A stretch of DNA of 64,000 nucleotides from Caballeronia ptereochthonis (GTDB lineage Bacteria; Pseudomonadota; Gammaproteobacteria; Burkholderiales; Burkholderiaceae): the NCBI RefSeq assembly GCF_001545075.1, contig NZ_FCOB02000020.1, positions 62,001 through 126,000 on the forward strand, written 5' to 3'. This document shows positions 27,255 through 35,873 of the stretch, piece by piece; the stretch's first letter is position 1, and every line of letters begins with the position of its first letter. A program made the translations under genes and the position numbers. A model generated the notes under the pieces. That model was not told where the DNA came from. It searched no databases and worked only from the letters and a program-made list of their open reading frames with translations.

Positions 27255-28259
27255 ATGCTGAAGGTCTGCATTTTTGGCGGCGGCGCGATCGGCGGCCATA
27301 TCGCGGCGCACCTCGCGCGAGCGGGGCAATGTGAAGTAAGTGTGGTCGCGCGCGGCGCCACGCTCGAGGCCATCCGCGCGCGAGGCCTGCGGGTGCGCAC
27401 GCCCGCAGGCCTGATCGAAGCACGCGTGAAGGCGGTGGCCGATGCGCGTGCGCTGGGCAAGCAGGACTATGTGTTCGTCACACTGAAGGCGCATCAGTTC
27501 GACGCGGCGCTCGATGACATCGCCGTGCTGATGGACGAGCAAACGGCAGTCCTTCCGCCGACCACCGGGATTCCTTATTATTTTTTTCATGGCACGCGCG
27601 GCCCGTTCGACGGACGGCAACTCGATGACATCGACCCCGGCGGCCGGCAATGGCGCGCGCTGCCGCCCGCGCAGGTGCTCGGCTGCGTGCACTGGATCGG
27701 CGCGCATGTCGTCGAGCCCGGCGTGATCGCGCAGGACGGCGAGAAAGCGGGCTGTCCGGTCGGCGAACTCGGCGGTGGGACGTCGGAGCGCGTCACGCGG
27801 CTCGCCGCGCTCTTGAGCGAAAGCGGGATTCCATCGAAGGTGAGCGGCGACATCCGCGCGGCCATCTGGACCAAGTTCGTCAACAGCCTCTGCTGGAATC
27901 CCGTTGCGCTTCTCACCGAGGCCACGCTCGGCGAAATGAGCGATGCGCCGGGCATCGTGCCGCTCGTCGGAACGATGATGCGCGAAGCGGATGCGCTCGC
28001 CGCGCGCCTCGCGCTCACGATCGGGCCGCAGCCGGAGCAGCGCATCGCCACGACCTTGAGCGCGCGGCATCACAAGATGTCGATGCTGCAGGATCTCGAC
28101 GCCGGACGGCCGCTCGAACTGGAGCCGCTGGTTCGCTCGCTGCGCGCCGTCGCGCGGCTCGCGGGCGAAGCCACGCCGACGCTCGACACCGTGCTCGCGC
28201 TCGCCGCGCTGCGCGCTCGCGCCATTCATCCACATCGCAATGAGGAGCAGGTTTCATGA
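27255..28259 (+). CDS. 2-dehydropantoate 2-reductase-like (ketopantoate reductase family) protein
   Basis: A 334-residue NADP(H)-binding dehydrogenase. The Rossmann GGGAIGGH is at about 8-15, and IWTKFVNSLCWNPV carries the family lysine near 205. The start is ATG 27255; the longer open frame upstream lacks homology. Panthothenate synthesis is unlikely here, because the gene is coupled by an ATGA overlap to a CoA-transferase. It more likely oxidises or reduces a 2-hydroxy/2-keto acid of the local pathway. Confidence 0.87.
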   Translation: MLKVCIFGGGAIGGHIAAHLARAGQCEVSVVARGATLEAIRARGLRVRTPAGLIEARVKAVADARALGKQDYVFVTLKAHQFDAALDDIAVLMDEQTAVLPPTTGIPYYFFHGTRGPFDGRQLDDIDPGGRQWRALPPAQVLGCVHWIGAHVVEPGVIAQDGEKAGCPVGELGGGTSERVTRLAALLSESGIPSKVSGDIRAAIWTKFVNSLCWNPVALLTEATLGEMSDAPGIVPLVGTMMREADALAARLALTIGPQPEQRIATTLSARHHKMSMLQDLDAGRPLELEPLVRSLRAVARLAGEATPTLDTVLALAALRARAIHPHRNEEQVS

Positions 28260-29374
28260 ATTCATCCGCCAATGCGCGCCCGCTCGAGGGCTGCAAGGTC
28301 GTCGAGGCGTGCAGCTACATCTCCGGCCCGTTCTGCGCGCAAATGCTGGCCGACCTCGGCGCGGACGTCATCAAGGTCGAGCCGCCGACGGGCGATCCAT
28401 ATCGCAACTTCGGGCACAGCTGGGAAGGCGTCGGCACGGTCTGGACGAATTCGAATCGCGGCAAGCGCAGCGTCGTGCTCGATCTCAAGTCGCCGAAGGA
28501 TCTCGAGCATTTCAGATCGCTTCTCGTGGACGCGGACCTGTATATCGAGAACTGGCGCCCGCATGTTTCGGCTTCGCTCGGGCTCGGCTTCGGGCAGTTG
28601 AGCGAGCTCAATCCGCGGCTCGTGCAGCTGTCGATCACGGGTTACGGCGCGGATGGCGAACTCGCGAAAGAGCCGGCGTTCGATGCGCTGATCCAGGGCC
28701 GCACGGGTCTGCTGAGCTATGAGGCGGCGGGCGGTGCGCCGCGCGCGACGAACTCGTTCCTCGCGGACAAGGTCGCCGCGATCTTCGCCGCGCAGATGGC
28801 GCTGGCGGGACTGCGCGAGCGTGATCGCACCGGCAAGCCCGTGCACCTGGAAACGTCCATGCTCGACATGCTCTCGTACTTCAACTTCCCCGACATGTTC
28901 CATAACCGGACCTACCTCGACGACGACGCGCCCTGCACGCTCGCGCCGCAGCCGGTGCTCGCGACCCAGGACGGCTACATGGTGCTGTCGCCCGTGTCGG
29001 GCAAGCAGTTGAGCCGCACACTGGAGGCGCTCGGCCACCCGGAATGGAAGGAGGAATTGAAGCGTATCGCCGACAGAAAGGCGATGACGCATGCGTTCTT
29101 CGAGCGTATCGCAGCGCCGTTGCGGGAGCGGACGACGGCCGAGTGGCTCGCGCGCTTTCGGGAACTCGACGTGCCGGCCGGCCCGGTGAACGAGCCGTCG
29201 GATCATTTGCGCGATCCACAGGTGCGTCACAACGAACTGTACGTCGAACTGGAAAGCAGCGCCGGCCGACTGCGCGCGATCCGTTATCCGGCGCGCATCA
29301 ACGGCGAACTGCTCAGGCCCACGCGCGCCGCTCCGGTTCTCGGAGAGGCCAACGGTGAATTGTTCGCAGACTGA
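28256..29374 (+). CDS. Family III CoA-transferase, paralogue of the 6584-7720 protein
   Basis: A 372-residue CoA-transferase with GPFCAQMLADLGADVIKVEPP, SNRGKRSVVLDLK and the catalytic Asp in TSMLDMLSYF (about D204). It resembles the reverse-operon enzyme at 6584-7720 along its whole length, including the ENWRPHVSASLGLG and YFNFPDM segments. Its start overlaps the stop of the dehydrogenase gene. Two related copies 20 kb apart suggest two steps with similar acids, or duplication. Confidence 0.92.
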   Translation: MNSSANARPLEGCKVVEACSYISGPFCAQMLADLGADVIKVEPPTGDPYRNFGHSWEGVGTVWTNSNRGKRSVVLDLKSPKDLEHFRSLLVDADLYIENWRPHVSASLGLGFGQLSELNPRLVQLSITGYGADGELAKEPAFDALIQGRTGLLSYEAAGGAPRATNSFLADKVAAIFAAQMALAGLRERDRTGKPVHLETSMLDMLSYFNFPDMFHNRTYLDDDAPCTLAPQPVLATQDGYMVLSPVSGKQLSRTLEALGHPEWKEELKRIADRKAMTHAFFERIAAPLRERTTAEWLARFRELDVPAGPVNEPSDHLRDPQVRHNELYVELESSAGRLRAIRYPARINGELLRPTRAAPVLGEANGELFAD

Positions 29375-29391
29375 GAGACCAGGGGAACAAG

Positions 29392-29883
29392 GTGCCGATC
29401 CTGCTGAGAGGTATCGACGGAATCAGGGCGTACGCGGGCTTTCATCTCGGCAAGAGCGGCTGGGTCGAGATCGGACAGCCGACCATCGACGCGTTCGCCG
29501 CGGCGACGGACGACCGGGACGCGCTGAGCGTGGACCCGGATGAAGCCGCGCGCGGTCCTTACGGAACGACCATCGCGCAGAACAGCCTGATTCTCGCGAT
29601 GGTTCCGCCGATGCTGCACGACGTCTTCCTGCTCGAGGACGTGGGATTGAGCCGGCAATGCGGCATCGACAGACTGCGGTTCCTCGCGCCGGTGCCGGTG
29701 AACTCCTGCATTCGTCTCGACGCGACGCTCAAGTGGGCACGCGCCGAGATCGCCGGGCTGAGGTTTACGCTGGAATGCACGATCGAATGCGATTGCACGG
29801 ACCTTCCCGCGCTTCAGGCCGATATTTCCTACCAGGTTTGGCCTCTGGCGTGCTCAGGGGTCGGAAGGGTTCTTGCGTTATGA
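29392..29883 (+). CDS. NodN/MaoC-like hot-dog protein lacking the usual catalytic residues
   Basis: A 163-residue protein with GTG start (AGGGGAA site at 29381-29387). The order of motifs fits NodN-like (R)-specific enoyl-CoA hydratases: an early GWVEIGQPTIDAFAAATDD, then DPDEAARGPYGTTIA. The residues that normally do the chemistry are changed: WIHxD reads DALSVD, and IAHG reads IAQN, so the catalytic histidine is missing. The tail is also unlike the family. It could be a non-catalytic partner, a thioesterase-like variant, or decaying. It ends the three-gene operon. Confidence 0.65.
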   Translation: MPILLRGIDGIRAYAGFHLGKSGWVEIGQPTIDAFAAATDDRDALSVDPDEAARGPYGTTIAQNSLILAMVPPMLHDVFLLEDVGLSRQCGIDRLRFLAPVPVNSCIRLDATLKWARAEIAGLRFTLECTIECDCTDLPALQADISYQVWPLACSGVGRVLAL

Positions 29884-30011
29884 GCGCGGTTTCGAGGACC
29901 CGTGCTGTCTCGATCCGACCCGCCAAACGAGTTCGGCTTGAATGATCTGCCAGGCTGCAATTCGCGCCCGGGGAGCGCACGCCCGAATGCATGCTCCTGC
30001 TGCATGGATCG

Positions 30012-30638
30012 TCAATCGACTTCCTCGAACGTTCCTGTGCGCACCTCGCCATTGCGCATGTAGCGGGTGATGAGCACGCCGCGAGGCGTGCTGGTGGCGT
30101 GAGCCAGAGTGAAGGCGGACGCCAGTGCGTCGTCGCCGAACAAGCGCTTGCCGCGCCCAAGCATGACGGGGTAGATCAGAAGCCGAAGCTCGTCCACCAG
30201 GCCGGCTACGAGCAACTGGCGCACCATGTCGCCGCTGCCGAACGTCAAAAGATTGGCGCCGTCCTGACGTTTGAGCACGCGTATCGCGTCGACGAGATTG
30301 CCCGTCAGCGCATGACTGTTCTGCCAGTCGAGATCACCGGATCGATGCGTGGCCACGTGCTTGGGTACGCGGTTGAACGGGTCGGCGATGGAACGGCTGT
30401 GCGAATCGGGCGGTACGCGCGGCCAATACGCCGCGAATATGTCGTAGGTGCGGCGCCCCAGCAGCAGCTCGAACGGCTGCGAGAGCAGATCCTGCAAGTA
30501 TTGGCCAATGGCTTCATCGGCATAGGGAACGATCCAGCCGCCGAGGCGGAAGTCGCCGCCGGGATCTTCTCGAGGCCCGCCAGGGGATTGAATTACACCA
30601 TCCAGACTGACGAAGGCGGAAACAGTGAGCTTGCGCAT
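30012..30638 (-). CDS. RibD C-terminal/dihydrofolate reductase-like protein
   Basis: A 208-residue protein of the RibD_C (DHFR-fold) family of uncharacterised reductases. Start at ATG 30638 behind GGAGA; the longer open frame runs into the non-coding gap. Typical segments are MRKLTVSAFVSLDGVIQSPGG, LLGRRTYDIFAAYWP, FGSGDMVRQLL and YPVMLGRGKRLF. It is a stand-alone gene whose role cannot be inferred from neighbours. Confidence 0.88.
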   Translation of the reverse strand: MRKLTVSAFVSLDGVIQSPGGPREDPGGDFRLGGWIVPYADEAIGQYLQDLLSQPFELLLGRRTYDIFAAYWPRVPPDSHSRSIADPFNRVPKHVATHRSGDLDWQNSHALTGNLVDAIRVLKRQDGANLLTFGSGDMVRQLLVAGLVDELRLLIYPVMLGRGKRLFGDDALASAFTLAHATSTPRGVLITRYMRNGEVRTGTFEEVD

Positions 30639-30655
30639 GGTGTTCTCCAGATCGA

Positions 30656-30672
30656 CGGACCCGATCGGTCCG
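30656..30672. promoter_or_regulatory. Small palindrome upstream of the reductase gene
   Basis: CGGACC and GGTCCG flank 5 bases, 18 bases before the start of the reverse reductase gene. It could be an operator. The other part of this 194-base gap contains a hairpin GCGCGTA/TACGCGC (30739-30755) without a T-run. Confidence 0.3.
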
Positions 30673-30832
30673 TAGATACGACGAACGATTCGCATGCAAA
30701 TCGACAACCATGCGTCTGTGGCGATATCGCTTTTTAGAGCGCGTACCTTACGCGCCGGAAACGGTCGTCTATTCCACGCGTGGCAAGGGGGGACCAAGAG
30801 CCGTCGAGAATGGGATGAACGGCCGACGCGCC

Positions 30833-31639
30833 TCAGACCGGCCTGTTCAGCGCGACGATCGCCTCGAGCGCACCGCTCACCATGTCGCGCACCACGGGTT
30901 CGATCTTTTGCGCGACATCGGGCAGATAGTCGAACGGGGCGTCCTCGCTCATGTAGGTCGATTGGCACATCTCCAGTTGCACCGCATGCACGCCGTCGTG
31001 CGGCGCGCCGAAGTGCCTTGTGATGAAGCCGCCCTTGAAGCGGCCGTTCGCGATCCACGTGAACGGACCCGCCGCGGCCGCGCGCTGCACCGCTTCCTGC
31101 ACGGACGGCGCCGCCGTGCGGCCGTCCTGCGTGCCGATGTTCAGATCCGGCAGCTTGCCCTCGAAAAGACGCGGCAGCACGCTCGCGATCGAATGCGCTT
31201 CCCACAGCAGCACGTTCCGGTGCTGGGCGCGCAGCCGCTTCAACTCGTCGCGCAAGGTGTCGTGATACGGCTGCCAGTATGTCGCCACGCGCCGGTTGCG
31301 CTCGGCGGCATCGGGCGCGCAGCCATCGCGATACAGCGGCGCGCCGCGAAACGTTTCGGTCGGGCACAGCGAAGTGGTCGTCTGTCCGGGATAAAGACTT
31401 TCGTCGTTCGAGGGCCGGTTCAGATCGATCACGTAGCGTGAGACGCGCGCGCCGAGAATCGTCGCGCCCAGCGATCTGGCGAATGCATAGAGGCGGTCGA
31501 GATGCCAGTCGGTATCCGCGACCGTCAGCGCGATGTCCGTGTACTGGCCGCGCAAGGAATCGGGAATGTGCGTGCCAAGGTGCGGAATCGAAATCATCAG
31601 CGGTGCATCGCCGCGTTCGAGTGAGAAGAGATCGTTCAT
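30833..31639 (-). CDS. hutG: N-formylglutamate deformylase
   Basis: HutG hydrolyses N-formylglutamate to glutamate and formate, the last step of the five-step histidine pathway. At 268 residues it has the family segments SIPHLGTHIP, DTDWHLDRLY, DLNRPSND and EAHSI, which hold the likely metal-binding His and Glu residues. It is the last gene of the reverse operon, 29 bases after hutF. Together HutF and HutG convert formimidoylglutamate to glutamate. Confidence 0.93.
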   Translation of the reverse strand: MNDLFSLERGDAPLMISIPHLGTHIPDSLRGQYTDIALTVADTDWHLDRLYAFARSLGATILGARVSRYVIDLNRPSNDESLYPGQTTTSLCPTETFRGAPLYRDGCAPDAAERNRRVATYWQPYHDTLRDELKRLRAQHRNVLLWEAHSIASVLPRLFEGKLPDLNIGTQDGRTAAPSVQEAVQRAAAAGPFTWIANGRFKGGFITRHFGAPHDGVHAVQLEMCQSTYMSEDAPFDYLPDVAQKIEPVVRDMVSGALEAIVALNRPV

Positions 31640-31668
31640 GGTGCTTTCATCCGGATGAATGCTTGCGT

Positions 31669-33069
31669 TCAGGCGTTGGCGAGAAGCTGCGACAGCGCCT
31701 TGCGATAGTCCGCATAATGCCGCGCTTCATCACGATGGCGGCGGTCATGGACCACGCGCTCGCCGCCTACGATTACATCGCACACGGGTGTTTCGCCATG
31801 TTCGCAGAATACGACGGACGAGAGCCACGTCGCGCTCGTCTGCTCCGCGAGATTCGGATGCCCGGCGTCGAGCACGATCCAGTCCGCGCGCGCGCCTTCT
31901 TCGAGCGCACCGACCGCGCGGCCCGTCGCGCGCGCGCCGCCTTGGAGCGCGCCGTGAAAAAGCCGGTCGGCGACATGCGCCGTTCGTTGTGACGCAAGCA
32001 CGTTGCGCTGACGCCGCACGAGCCGCTGGCCGTATTCGAGCAGGCGCAGCTCCGCGCGCCAGTCTACGCCGATATGACTGTCCGAGCCGATGCCGAACGC
32101 ACCCTGCGCGTCGAGATAGTCCATCACGGGGAAAATGCCGTCGCCGAGATTCGCTTCGGTCGTGAGGCACAGGCCCGCAATCGCGCCGCTTTTCGCAAGC
32201 GCGCCCGTTTCCGTCTCGTCGACATGCGTCGCATGCACGAGGCACCAGCGCGCGCTCACGTCGAAGTGATCGAGCAGCCATTGCACGGGCCGTGCGCCCA
32301 GCGCCGCGATGGATGCCTCCACTTCGGCCGTCTGCTCCGCAATGTGGATATGAACCGGCGCGCCGGGAGACATCGCGTCGAGCCCCTCGATCAGCGTGCG
32401 CAGCGAAGTCTCCGACACCGCGCGCAGCGAATGGGGCGCAACGCCGTAACGCAGCGCGCCGTGCTCGGGACGCGCATCGCGCAATGCACTCAGAAGATCG
32501 AGGAATTCGCCGGTCGTGTTGATGAAGCGGCGCTGATCGTCGCGCGGCGGCTGCGCGTCGAAGCCGCTGTATTGATAGAGCACCGGCAGCATCGTCATGC
32601 CGATGCCGGTCTCGCTCGCCGCATCCACGACGCGCTGGGCGAGCTCGGCCGGATTCGCATGGCGCCTGCCACCCGCCGCGTGATGCACGTAATGGAACTC
32701 GCACACGGACGTGTAGCCCGCCTTGAGCATCTCGACATAGAGCCAGCGCGCGATGGCGCCGAGCGTATCGGGCGTGATGCGCGAGGCGAAGCGGTACATC
32801 AGTTCGCGCCAGCTCCAGAAGCTGTCCGTGGGATTCGCGCGATATTCGGTGAGACCGGCCATCGCGCGCTGGAACGCGTGCGAGTGCAGGTTCGGCATGC
32901 CGGGGATGACCGGCCCCGCGGCGTGCGCGACGTTCGCGGGCGCGGCGCGCACATCCGGCGTGACGGCGACGAGCGTGCCCGCGTCGTTCCATTCGAGCAG
33001 CACGTCGGTGCGCCAGCCGTCGGGCAGCAGCGCGTGCGCGGCGAAAAGCGCTTTCGTATCTGAATTCAT
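31669..33069 (-). CDS. hutF: Formimidoylglutamate deiminase
   Basis: HutF removes ammonia from N-formimidoyl-L-glutamate to give N-formylglutamate. It is a 466-residue amidohydrolase-superfamily enzyme: metal pair in NLHSHAFQR (about H62 and H64), HIHIAEQ later, and the acid in FGIGSDSHIGVD. The start is ATG 33069, overlapping the hutD stop. The upstream open frame continues but without similarity. The conserved order hutD-hutF-hutG supports the call. Confidence 0.93.
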   Translation of the reverse strand: MNSDTKALFAAHALLPDGWRTDVLLEWNDAGTLVAVTPDVRAAPANVAHAAGPVIPGMPNLHSHAFQRAMAGLTEYRANPTDSFWSWRELMYRFASRITPDTLGAIARWLYVEMLKAGYTSVCEFHYVHHAAGGRRHANPAELAQRVVDAASETGIGMTMLPVLYQYSGFDAQPPRDDQRRFINTTGEFLDLLSALRDARPEHGALRYGVAPHSLRAVSETSLRTLIEGLDAMSPGAPVHIHIAEQTAEVEASIAALGARPVQWLLDHFDVSARWCLVHATHVDETETGALAKSGAIAGLCLTTEANLGDGIFPVMDYLDAQGAFGIGSDSHIGVDWRAELRLLEYGQRLVRRQRNVLASQRTAHVADRLFHGALQGGARATGRAVGALEEGARADWIVLDAGHPNLAEQTSATWLSSVVFCEHGETPVCDVIVGGERVVHDRRHRDEARHYADYRKALSQLLANA

Positions 33070-33614
33070 GACTGATTTTCGGTATCCAGCGACGCGCACA
33101 ACAGCATGCCGTCGCCTTGTATCTCCACTTCGACGTCGTTCGCCGCATCGACGCGCACCGTGTCCATCTTCGTCAACGTGACGCGCGCCTGACCGACGCG
33201 CACATCGAGCGAGCCTTGCGCGCAATGCAACAGCACGGTTTCCGCATCGACGATGCGACTCGCCGGCGCGCGCCGGAAATCGATCGAAGCGCGCGCGGCG
33301 CCGCGATGCGTCATCAGATTGAACACGCGCACCGGGCCGTCCGTCAGACGCGCCTCGATCGACGATTCGCCCGTGAATCTCGCGACGTCGAACGCATGCA
33401 TGACGGCATGCTCGTCGAGCATCAAGCCCGCGCCGTCGAGCAGCACCAGCACGCGGTCGATGCCGTCGAAGCGCGAAAACGGCCCTGGCCGATCGATGTC
33501 CGCAATGCTCACGCGCCACGCATGCGCGCGCGTCGCGACTTCACGCGTGATGCCGCCGCCGTTCTTCCACGGCGACGCCGCGAGGTCGATGCCACGTATC
33601 AGGGAAACGTTCAT
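33066..33614 (-). CDS. hutD: HutD family protein
   Basis: HutD is a small cupin-fold protein found in histidine-utilisation operons, thought to limit pathway flux; its molecular role is not settled. The 182-residue length is near normal, and it has the hallmark start with PWKNGGGITREVA and the FSRFDGIDRVLVLLDG segment. It overlaps both neighbours by 4 bases, the ATPase upstream and hutF downstream, so it is tightly coupled to both import and degradation. Confidence 0.9.
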   Translation of the reverse strand: MNVSLIRGIDLAASPWKNGGGITREVATRAHAWRVSIADIDRPGPFSRFDGIDRVLVLLDGAGLMLDEHAVMHAFDVARFTGESSIEARLTDGPVRVFNLMTHRGAARASIDFRRAPASRIVDAETVLLHCAQGSLDVRVGQARVTLTKMDTVRVDAANDVEVEIQGDGMLLCASLDTENQS

Positions 33615-34375
33615 GCCCGCGACAACACCGCTTGCAGGAACGAGCGCGTGCGCGGCTGCGTCGGCGTCGCGAAAATATGCGCGGGCGGGCCCGCCTCGAC
33701 GATCTCGCCGCCGTCCATCACGACGACGACATCCGCCACTTCCTTCGCGAAGCCCATTTCGTGGGTGACGACGAGCATCGTCATGCCTTCGGATGCGAGC
33801 AGCTTCATCACCTGCAGCACTTCACCGACGAGTTCGGGATCGAGCGCGGACGTGGGTTCGTCAAAGAGCATGACGCGCGGCTCCATTGCCAGTGCGCGTG
33901 CGATCGCGACGCGCTGCTTCTGGCCGCCCGACAGGCTCGCGGGCATCGCATGCGCCTTGTGCTCCAGACCGACTTTCTTCAGCAACGCGAGCGCGGCCGC
34001 TTCGGCATCGGCTTTGGACACACCGCGCAACATGCGCGGGCCGACCGTGATGTTATGCAGCACCGACAGGTGAGGAAACAGGTTGAAGGACTGAAACACC
34101 ATGCCCACTTCGGTGCGCAGCGCATTGAGCGCGCGTTCCTTGAGCATCGTGCCGTGATCGACGAGCCGATGCCCGCAAATATCGATCGTGCCGCGCTCCG
34201 GCTGTTCGAGTCCGTTGCAGCAGCGCAGAAACGTGCTCTTGCCCGAACCGCTCGGGCCGATCACGACGACGACCTGGCTTGGCTGAATATCGAAGTCGAT
34301 GCCGTTCAACACGCGATGCGTACCGAACGACTTCGTGAGTTCGCGAATGCGGACGATGGGTTGAGCGCTGTTCAT
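33611..34375 (-). CDS. Polar amino acid ABC transporter, ATP-binding protein
   Basis: A 254-residue ATPase of the HisP/GlnQ family. Walker A GPSGSGKST is at about 40-48, the signature LSGGQKQRVAIARAL and Walker B VMLFDEPTSALD follow. The start at ATG 34375 overlaps the permease stop. It energises the importer encoded just upstream in the same operon. The likely cargo is histidine, formimidoyl- or formyl-glutamate given the hut genes, but this is inferred. Confidence 0.93.
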   Translation of the reverse strand: MNSAQPIVRIRELTKSFGTHRVLNGIDFDIQPSQVVVVIGPSGSGKSTFLRCCNGLEQPERGTIDICGHRLVDHGTMLKERALNALRTEVGMVFQSFNLFPHLSVLHNITVGPRMLRGVSKADAEAAALALLKKVGLEHKAHAMPASLSGGQKQRVAIARALAMEPRVMLFDEPTSALDPELVGEVLQVMKLLASEGMTMLVVTHEMGFAKEVADVVVVMDGGEIVEAGPPAHIFATPTQPRTRSFLQAVLSRA

Positions 34376-35040
34376 TGCACCATGCCTCCTGCGCGCAGCC
34401 GTCGCTCGACGCGATGAAGAATGTAGTTGGTCGTCTGCGTGAGGACGAGATAGACGAGCGCGATGACGAGATACACCTCCAGCGACCGGTACGACACGCT
34501 GATGATCTTCTGTCCTTCGTGCATGAGATCGTGAATCGTCAAAAGCGACACGAGCGCCGAGTTCTTGATCAACGCGATGAACTCGTTGCCGAGCGGCGGA
34601 ATCATGCGCACGATGGCCTGCGGAAGAATGATCGCGCGCATGGCCTGTCCCGCCGACATGCCGATGGAACGCGCCGCTTCCATCTGTCCGCGATCCACCG
34701 ACTGAATCGCGCCACGCACGATCTCCGATACATACGCCGCGGAATATAGCCCGAGCCCGAGCATGCCGCACACGAACGCGGGCAGGAGGATGTTGAACTG
34801 CGGCAAGCCGAAGAACAGCAGGAACAGTTGCACGAGCAGCGGCGTGCCGCGAAAGAAGATCAGATACCCGGTGCAGAAGCCATAGATGAAGCGCCGCTGC
34901 GGCGAAAGCCGGCCGATGCCGATCAGTAGCCCGAGCAGGCACGAGAGCACGAGCGCGGCGGCGGTCACTTCCACCGTGACCAGCGCGCCGTGCGCGATAT
35001 CGGCCCAACCGGCGAGGGCCGGCGTGAAGTCGAGTTGCAT
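34372..35040 (-). CDS. Polar amino acid ABC transporter, permease
   Basis: A 222-residue inner-membrane permease of the HisM/GlnP family, with the EAA loop visible as EAARSIGMSAGQAMRAIILPQA. Only one permease gene is present, so it probably works as a homodimer. It lies 17 bases after the binding protein and overlaps the ATPase by 4 bases. Confidence 0.93.
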   Translation of the reverse strand: MQLDFTPALAGWADIAHGALVTVEVTAAALVLSCLLGLLIGIGRLSPQRRFIYGFCTGYLIFFRGTPLLVQLFLLFFGLPQFNILLPAFVCGMLGLGLYSAAYVSEIVRGAIQSVDRGQMEAARSIGMSAGQAMRAIILPQAIVRMIPPLGNEFIALIKNSALVSLLTIHDLMHEGQKIISVSYRSLEVYLVIALVYLVLTQTTNYILHRVERRLRAGGMVQ

Positions 35041-35057
35041 GGGTCAGGTCCGCCGGA

Positions 35058-35831
35058 TTACTTCGCGTTCGCGGTGGTGCTGGCGCTCGCGCTGAACCAC
35101 TTCTTCACGATCGCGTCATATGTGCCGTCCGCCTTGATCTTCGCGAGCGCGGCGTTCATCTGATCGCGCAATTGCGGCTCGTCCTTGCGCACCGCAATGC
35201 CGTACGCCTCCGTCGTCAGCTCCTTGTCGAGCACGCGAAAACCGGGGCGTGTGCGCACGAACTGATACGCGGCGGGCTTGCCGGTCACGGCGGCATCCGC
35301 GCGGCCGATGCCCACGAGATCGAACATCTCCTGATTCTTTTCCACTTCCACGCGCTGCACCTGCGGATAGTTGTCGCGCAGGAAGTTCACCGACTTCGTG
35401 CCGACCTGCACGGTCACCCTCTTGCCGTTGAGATCGGCGAGCGTCTTGATCGGCGAATCCGCCTTGACGAGCGCGGACAGGCCGCCCGCGAAGTACGACT
35501 GCGTGAAGTCGACGACCTGCGAGCGCTCCGGCGTGATGTAGATGCCCGAGATCGCCGCGTCGAAGCGATGCGCGACGAGGCCCGGAATCAGCCCCTTGAA
35601 GTCGATGTCGGTCCACTGGATCTGCTTGCCCATCGCCTTCGCGAGCGCGTTCATGATGTCGATGTCGAAGCCGGTGCGCTGGCCCTTGTCGACGAATTCC
35701 ATCGGCGGGAAGGTGGCGTCGGTCGCGACGTTCAGCACGTTCGAGTCTTGCGCGGCAGCGGCGCCGGGCATGACGGCACAGATCATCGCGATGCCGAGGC
35801 TTGCGGCCGAAAGCATGTTCTTCAGTTTCAT
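35058..35831 (-). CDS. Polar amino acid ABC transporter, substrate-binding protein
   Basis: A 257-residue periplasmic binding protein of the family 3 type. A signal peptide ends around AAAQ (about residue 28); then come the typical NVATDATFPPMEFVDKGQRTGFDIDIMNALAK and the hinge segments. Aromatic and charged residues needed to hold an amino-acid head group are present, but the side-chain specificity cannot be read. First structural gene of the ABC-hut operon, 42 bases after the IclR gene. Confidence 0.93.
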   Translation of the reverse strand: MKLKNMLSAASLGIAMICAVMPGAAAAQDSNVLNVATDATFPPMEFVDKGQRTGFDIDIMNALAKAMGKQIQWTDIDFKGLIPGLVAHRFDAAISGIYITPERSQVVDFTQSYFAGGLSALVKADSPIKTLADLNGKRVTVQVGTKSVNFLRDNYPQVQRVEVEKNQEMFDLVGIGRADAAVTGKPAAYQFVRTRPGFRVLDKELTTEAYGIAVRKDEPQLRDQMNAALAKIKADGTYDAIVKKWFSASASTTANAK

Positions 35832-35873
35832 GGTGTGGCTCCCCAGGGTGTGTGGTCAGTCGTTGAGTTGCAT

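Noticed and set aside
27255..28259. Naming the ketopantoate-reductase-like protein panE
   Set aside because: It is coupled to a CoA-transferase in a catabolic operon; a pantothenate role is not supported by context.
30739..30755. Hairpin GCGCGTA/TACGCGC as a terminator for the DHFR-like or hutG gene
   Set aside because: It lies upstream of one gene and well after the other, and neither strand has a following T-run.
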